NCBI GenBank assembly: GCA_958496175.1
Contig: OY292274.1
Location: 40,930,630 to 40,994,629 of the forward strand
DNA from: Sisyra terminalis
Lineage: Eukaryota > Arthropoda > Insecta > Neuroptera > Sisyridae
DNA: 64,000 nt
Direction: 5' to 3'
The position numbers were made by a program, and so were the translations under genes. This document shows, piece by piece, positions 59,365 to 64,000 of this stretch. The notes below the pieces were generated by a model. It saw nothing but the letters and a program-made list of their open reading frames with translations, was not told the DNA's origin and did no database searches. Positions within the stretch are counted from its first letter, which is position 1, and every line of letters begins with the position of its first letter.

Positions 59365-60368
59365 GTAATAATTTTAAGTCATATCAAAAAAATTTTCTTT
59401 TCACTTTCCCATGGTCTGGACAAATTTTTGGAGCTTTGCCAACATATTTCTTTTTTTCAGAAAAGCTCTATTTGTAACGTCTTAACAACCGATATCTAAT
59501 AAAAGTCAAAGCTTTCCCTTAAATATTTCAAAGCAACAATAATTTTCTTTTGAAAATTTTAAAATGGGACAATAACTGTTGAATTTGTGCGAAAAATTGA
59601 GCTATTTTCCATGGAAAAATCGGTATGTTTTACGGTTATGAAACAATTCGTTTTATTGTGCTACGATAATATCAAAAACGTTGCGTTATATTATATACGG
59701 CCACGAGCCATAAAAACGATAGAAAAACGAAAATATATATAAATGTAAATGTAGCAAAATAACGGAAAATGTGAAAAGTTTTCTTTTTTGCTTCTAACCA
59801 AGTAAATCACAACTGAAAAATTGTGTAAAATCAAATAGAAAGATCCATTATTTATTTATGTAAATATAATAAAATCGTTCTTAAAGTTTCATATGTCAGC
59901 AAGTTTTCCAAGTTAAAACTCTGATATGAAGGAGACTGATATGGAGAAGGTGGAGAATAGGAAAAATTTAGTTTTATGATTTTAATAATATGACTACGTC
60001 GAATTGGTTCGCTTGAAGAAACATTTTTTACTCTTTTGATTTATATTTAAATTGAGAAGTTCCAGTTTATTGTCAAGAAACTTATTCTCAATAAAAATTT
60101 TAATTTTTTTTCGGATAGAATCAAACTTCTATCGTAATGTTACGGGTTGATGTGAATCATAAATCACATATATTTCTTTATGGATTTTTTGTATTTTTAA
60201 TTGCTACAATATTTTTGATATTATGAAGATAAAATTAGGATTTAAGATTATTTTTTGGTTGCAAAACGATTGAATCATTTTTGATAAAATCTCCATTTTT
60301 AAAGATATTTCTATTTAAACATTTTTAACACGATATTTAACCTTCTAGCTGAAAAATTACAGCTGAAT
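59365..60368 (+). other. start of receptor intron 2, nothing else recognised
   Basis: Begins GTAATA. No further exon was recognised to the right, so exon 3 lies beyond the window. Confidence 0.55.
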
Positions 60369-60376
60369 GCCGAGTG

Positions 60377-60687
60377 CAATATTTCTCAAAGTGGTTTCCG
60401 TGGAATCTTGGGGTTTCGTTCAAAAATTTTGGACTTCTGCCAGATAAATTATCGTATGATTTTAAAATATTTATAAGATAAAGTACAATATTTCCATAAA
60501 AATGCTTCAACCTATTAATGTAAGGCTTTACTTGTACTGTTATTTTTCTAATTCACTTTTCAAATCCAGTTTTTTTAAAGGTATTATTATGTTTCTGTTG
60601 TTTATAACTACTAGAAAATGGCAAGGGTTTCATGATCCATAAAAACTTTCACAAAGGTTTCGCAAAAAACAAGTTTGGAAAATTCTG
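60377..60687. mobile_element. hAT-type MITE
   Basis: Begins CAATATTTCTCAAAGTGG and ends CAAGTTTGGAAAATTCTG, both decayed hAT termini. Flanks GCCGAGTG (60369-60376) and ACCTAGTG (60688-60695) match at 6 of 8. Inner blocks (GTTTCCGTGGAATCTTGGGG and AAAGGTTTCGC) are also typical. 311 bp, non-coding. Confidence 0.7.
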
Positions 60688-61029
60688 ACCTAGTGCATAT
60701 CACACTGTTATCGTGTTTTTTGGGGGTACGAATAAATTGGGATACCCATTATACACGCTAAACTACAGCGCAGAGAAACCGCAAATGTATTTTCATGATG
60801 GTAATAGTTCAACTGTTGCTTTATAATGTTGATACATATTGCAACAAGAGTGGCGATTATATTTGTGAAATACAGAAAGGAACAGCCAAGAACTATTTTG
60901 ACCGACCGATATATTCGGGATACCAAGTGTGATTACAATGAGGCTTAGAAATTTAGATGGGTTTATCAGTTAAGAGGTTAATTGATTTTTTTTTATCGCA
61001 CTACATAACTTAATAAGATTACTTACAGT

Positions 61030-61300
61030 CAAGGGCGGATTCAGGATTTTTTTCTGAGGAGGGCATAATATCACCTTTCATTTGCAAGTGCGTGAAAGGG
61101 ATGCAATGAACAAAATTCGAAATTCCAGCCAGAAATAGACAAGAGTTTCACTCATGTTCTTTCTGTTATTTTATTCATATATTTTAACAACTCTAACAAT
61201 TTGATTTGCTTCTAAGTATGTACTGTGGTGGAATCTCCACAGTACACAAAAATACCGTAGGGGGCACGTGCCCCCGTACCTCTCCTTAAATCCGCCCTTC
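61030..61300. mobile_element. MITE with exact 8-bp target duplication and nested palindromes
   Basis: Ends CAAGGGCGGATTCAGGA and TTAAATCCGCCCTTC are inverted. Exact flanks CTTACAGT lie at 61022-61029 and 61301-61308. Inside are two strong palindromes: GTACTGTGG...CCACAGTAC (about 61219-61244) and GGGGCACGTGCCCC (about 61261-61275). The 8-bp duplication points to hAT. Non-coding. Confidence 0.75.
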
Positions 61301-61589
61301 CTTACAGTTTTTAAAAACAGTATAAACTTAGAAACAGTGTTTCAACCAATTTTATATATTTCATAAATTTGAGATACGCATTTACTTATTTATTCAATCA
61401 TATACTCCAAATATATCATTTAATAATACCTTTTATTTTGACTGAAATATATCACTGAAATATATCATCAAAGTATATCAAAATCGGTAGGATATTTCCC
61501 ATAGATCATATGCACATTTCTCAAATCGATTAAAGACATTATTTTTATGACGAAAAAACAATTACTATATACAAAAATCTTCTATTTTG

Positions 61590-62165
61590 ACAAAAAAAAA
61601 GGTTGTACTTTCAATAAGCAAATGAGAGTCCGAAAACGATACCTGTACTTATGGGTCTTCTGTGACGTCACATCACGCATCAGAATGTGTATTCAAAGTA
61701 AGATATAAACAAGTACTTAGCGAATACCATAGAAATAGTATTTACTCATTTTTAACATATTTCTTGCATTTTTCACACTAAAGTGTACGTTTTCACACTA
61801 AAGTTCCATGGTGATAAATCACCAAAGAAAACATTTTTATACCCTAAAAAAATTTCAAATCAAATCAAGTTTTTCATTAAGAGTAGAGGTCAGTAGAGGT
61901 TCTGCAAATTACAAATTTTTGGGCTAAATTGTATGTTTAAACGTTTATGTTTAAACGATTTAAACAACCTTTTCTTTTGTAGTAAGATACATTTATTGCA
62001 AAACGTCCATGGGATTTTGAAGTTTCGTATTTCGTCATTTTAATGCCGGATCAATAAAAGCTCGTCTTAGGCACTTTGAATTTAAATTTTTTTTAGCAGT
62101 TTTAAATGAATATTTCTTAATTTTTTTTCAAGTAAATTTAAAAATTAACAGCTACTTTTTGTTTT
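61590..62165 (+). repeat. dispersed repeat family R, copy 3
   Basis: Contains AGCAAATGAGAGTCCGAAAAC, TCTGTGACGTCACATC, then GTTTAAACGATTTAAACAAC, GGGATTTTGAAGTTTCG, TTTTAATGCCGG and GAATATTTCTTAA. Same orientation as copy 2 and opposite to copy 1. Confidence 0.65.
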
Positions 62166-62602
62166 AATATTAGTTTAAAACCTTATTCAAATATTTAAAA
62201 TTATTTTTAAATTATGTGCATTCGGTATATTCGCATAAATTTTTGGCAAGAATCAAAGGCTCTCTGTTTAAGTAAAGAAAAAAGTTCAAAAATTATACTT
62301 TTAAAGTTTTGCTATAAGAAACAATGATTTAATATAATTTCAATTTTGCATTGACATATCGTTTTGAACTTAAAAAAAGTAAAAAACAAAAAGTATTTCA
62401 ACTCTAGTTAATACTATAATTATCCTGGTTTCATATGGGCGTTACGTCATTATGTTGATAAATTGTGAGTCAAACTTGCGATAAAAATAGATTAAGTAAT
62501 TAATTATGAACTAACTAATATCTTTTTATTATCTTTTTGGTTCAGCTACCACTTGTTCATAAGTACCGACTTAATTTTTTTTATAACACAAATTATCCTA
62601 TC

Positions 62603-64000
62603 TAATAATAATAATAAAACTTTATTTCCTCCAATTAATTTACACGTGTAAGTTTACAAATTTAAAATTTTGTTTACTTATCTTAACATTTTTGTTTAAC
62701 TTAAAAGTTCCTGCTTGTGTTTCCCACAATATTTTACCTTTTAACTTTTTCTACTCATTTCCCTTTCCTCTATTTTTTTTTCTTTTTTGATTTCATTATA
62801 GGGGTGCCTTTTTTAGGGGGAGAAATTCAAAAACTCCCTCTGTCATTGTTAAAAAGAAAAAAAAACATATGTTCTAAAAATATTTAAAATAAAATATAAT
62901 TTGTTAGGTATTAACAAGTAATAGGTTAATCTCAATTAAGAAATAAAGTTTTTTTATTTTTTTTTTATTATATTAACCCATGTTTTATTCTTTTGTGTTT
63001 GTAGATACCTTGATCGTAGTGTAGGTCTTTTAGTATGTCCTTGTCAGCTATATTTCCCCGCTCATAAAATTTTTTGGCATATTTTTTAATGTGCGTTTTT
63101 ATAAAGTCTATCTCTAGATCTTCGTGCATTTTTTTTATGTACGTATTTCTTGGATAGTTTCCTACCAGTCTTAGGAATTTGTTCTGGAGAATCTGTAGTT
63201 TGTTATATGTGGTTTCGCTAACAGTGTGCCACACAGGACATCCGTATGTTATTACAGGCCTAACCATTACTTTGTATAATAACAGTTTGTTCTCTACACT
63301 AAGTTTTGATTTTTTGTTGATTAATGGGTAGAGTGTTAGTAGCAACCCAATGCATTTGTTTATCACCCCGTTGACATGATTTGTGAATGTCAGCCTCTGA
63401 TCTAGAGTGAGTTCAAGATATTTGACATTCTTAAACCATTCCAGAGGGACATGATTTAATTCTATTTTTTCGGTAATTTCTGGTCTTCTTTTTGTGAATA
63501 TGATACATTCAGACTTTTGATCATTTATTGTGGTCTTCCATTTATTAAAGAACTTAGTTATTCCTTGTCCTGCCCGTTGTAGCCTATTTATAATGGCTGT
63601 TATCCTGTACGATTTAGTGTATGCACAGGTATCATCTGCAAAGAGCGCTACTTCCACATCTTTTGTTTTTGGAATGTCATTAATATAAAGTAGATAGAGT
63701 TTGGGACCCAGGACAGAACCCTGTGGGACACCTGCTACAACTTCTTTGATGCTTGACTTATATCCGTTGTATTCTACATACATTTTTCGATTTTTTAGGT
63801 AACTTTGTATTAAGTATATTATGTATGTGGGAAATTTGTAATTGATTAGCTTGAATATGAGTCCAGTATGCCACGCTGTGTCAAATGCTTTCTCTATATC
63901 TAGAAAAATGGCACCTGTATGTTTATTGTTATTAAATTCTCTTGTTATGTCATTTACTAGCCTGACTAACTGTATTTCTGTGTTATGTTGCTGTCGAAAT
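62603..64000 (-). mobile_element. Jockey-clade non-LTR retrotransposon, 3' part, cut by window edge
   Basis: The minus-strand element enters from the right edge. After the reverse transcriptase frame comes a 3' UTR of about 360 bases. It contains a GGGAG...CTCCC hairpin (about 62815-62840) and ends with an AATAAAG signal and a (TTA)n tail (62603-62617 on the plus strand as TAA units), typical of Jockey/CR1-type 3' ends. The 5' end and any target duplication lie outside the window. Confidence 0.85.
62968..63999 (-). CDS. Jockey-clade reverse transcriptase (ORF2), C-terminal part
   Basis: The frame is open from the window edge to TAA at 62968-62970, so the true start is beyond 64000. The ATG at 63783 is internal. 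Order from the edge: FRQQHNTEIQLVRLV, the motif A block GAIFLDIEKAFDTAWH (first catalytic Asp), AGVPQGSVLGPKLYLLYIND, the catalytic FADD in VALFADDTCAYTKSY, the thumb-like block LEWFKNVKYLELTLDQRLTF, and the C-terminal ITYGCPVWH ... LQILQNKFLRLVGNYPRNTY region typical of Jockey elements. It copies element RNA into DNA at a nicked target. All catalytic aspartates visible are intact and there is no internal stop over 343 codons, so this copy is young. The endonuclease domain would be upstream. Confidence 0.95.
   Translation of the reverse strand, partial: FRQQHNTEIQLVRLVNDITREFNNNKHTGAIFLDIEKAFDTAWHTGLIFKLINYKFPTYIIYLIQSYLKNRKMYVEYNGYKSSIKEVVAGVPQGSVLGPKLYLLYINDIPKTKDVEVALFADDTCAYTKSYRITAIINRLQRAGQGITKFFNKWKTTINDQKSECIIFTKRRPEITEKIELNHVPLEWFKNVKYLELTLDQRLTFTNHVNGVINKCIGLLLTLYPLINKKSKLSVENKLLLYKVMVRPVITYGCPVWHTVSETTYNKLQILQNKFLRLVGNYPRNTYIKKMHEDLEIDFIKTHIKKYAKKFYERGNIADKDILKDLHYDQGIYKHKRIKHGLI

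Noticed and set aside
60708..60926. Minus frame with a hydrophobic segment
   Set aside because: Apparent membrane segment but no start context, splice sites or known family. Adjacent sequence is MITE-rich.
1..64000. CRISPR arrays, bacterial operons, rRNA, intact tRNA genes or viral genes
   Set aside because: None was seen on either strand. The window has eukaryotic splice sites and insect-type mobile elements throughout.

Overview
The window looks like a stretch of a large, AT-rich, transposon-laden insect nuclear genome. A beetle-like genome is my best guess, but the order is not settled by the sequence. The evidence is split genes with GT-AG introns, a nicotinic acetylcholine receptor subunit gene, insect-type mobile elements (Jockey, mariner, pogo, hAT, Penelope-like, Helitron-like, a tRNA-derived SINE) and almost no long open frames. 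Nothing prokaryotic, viral or CRISPR-like was seen.

Two host genes can be supported, both on the + strand. The last coding exon (19373-19615) of a gene whose protein ends in a SAM domain most like the SAMD7/SAMD11 and polyhomeotic class is followed by poly(A) signals. A CpG-rich island with a CAG-rich end (16.33-16.69 kb) lies 2.7 kb upstream and may be a promoter or 5' exon, but the link is unproven. The second gene is a nicotinic acetylcholine receptor subunit. A signal-peptide exon ends at 32054 in phase 1. Exon 2 (59228-59364) begins with the matching two bases and encodes the N-terminal extracellular part. The intron between them is about 27.2 kb, and the gene continues past the window end.

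Layout. 1-13 kb: AT-rich intergenic or intronic DNA with a SINE, a hairpin, two hAT-type MITEs and a truncated mariner. 13-19 kb: two hAT MITEs in tandem, a fold-back element built of short repeats, the CpG island and a non-LTR fragment. 19-32 kb: the SAM exon, a Helitron-like element, a solo LTR, a Penelope-like tail, a long inverted repeat, a pogo relic and a SINE. 32-59 kb: the receptor intron, holding more hAT MITEs, two Penelope-like loci in inverted arrangement, a second Helitron-like element, a pogo relic with a C-terminal zinc finger, a non-LTR fragment and more SINE copies. 59-64 kb: receptor exon 2, two hAT MITEs with target duplications, a dispersed repeat family, and a Jockey-clade retrotransposon running off the right edge on the minus strand.

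The most interesting recurring signal is a hammerhead-ribozyme-like motif (CTGATGA, stem II, GAAAC, two-base-pair stem III, cleavage pyrimidine, paired stem I). It occurs at the ends of the Penelope-like fragments, in one case 2 nt after the stop codon of the GIY-YIG endonuclease frame. No wholly new biological system was identified. Several repeat families (the SINE, an inverted-repeat MITE, and a family with a TGACGTCA palindrome) can be defined from copies inside this one window.
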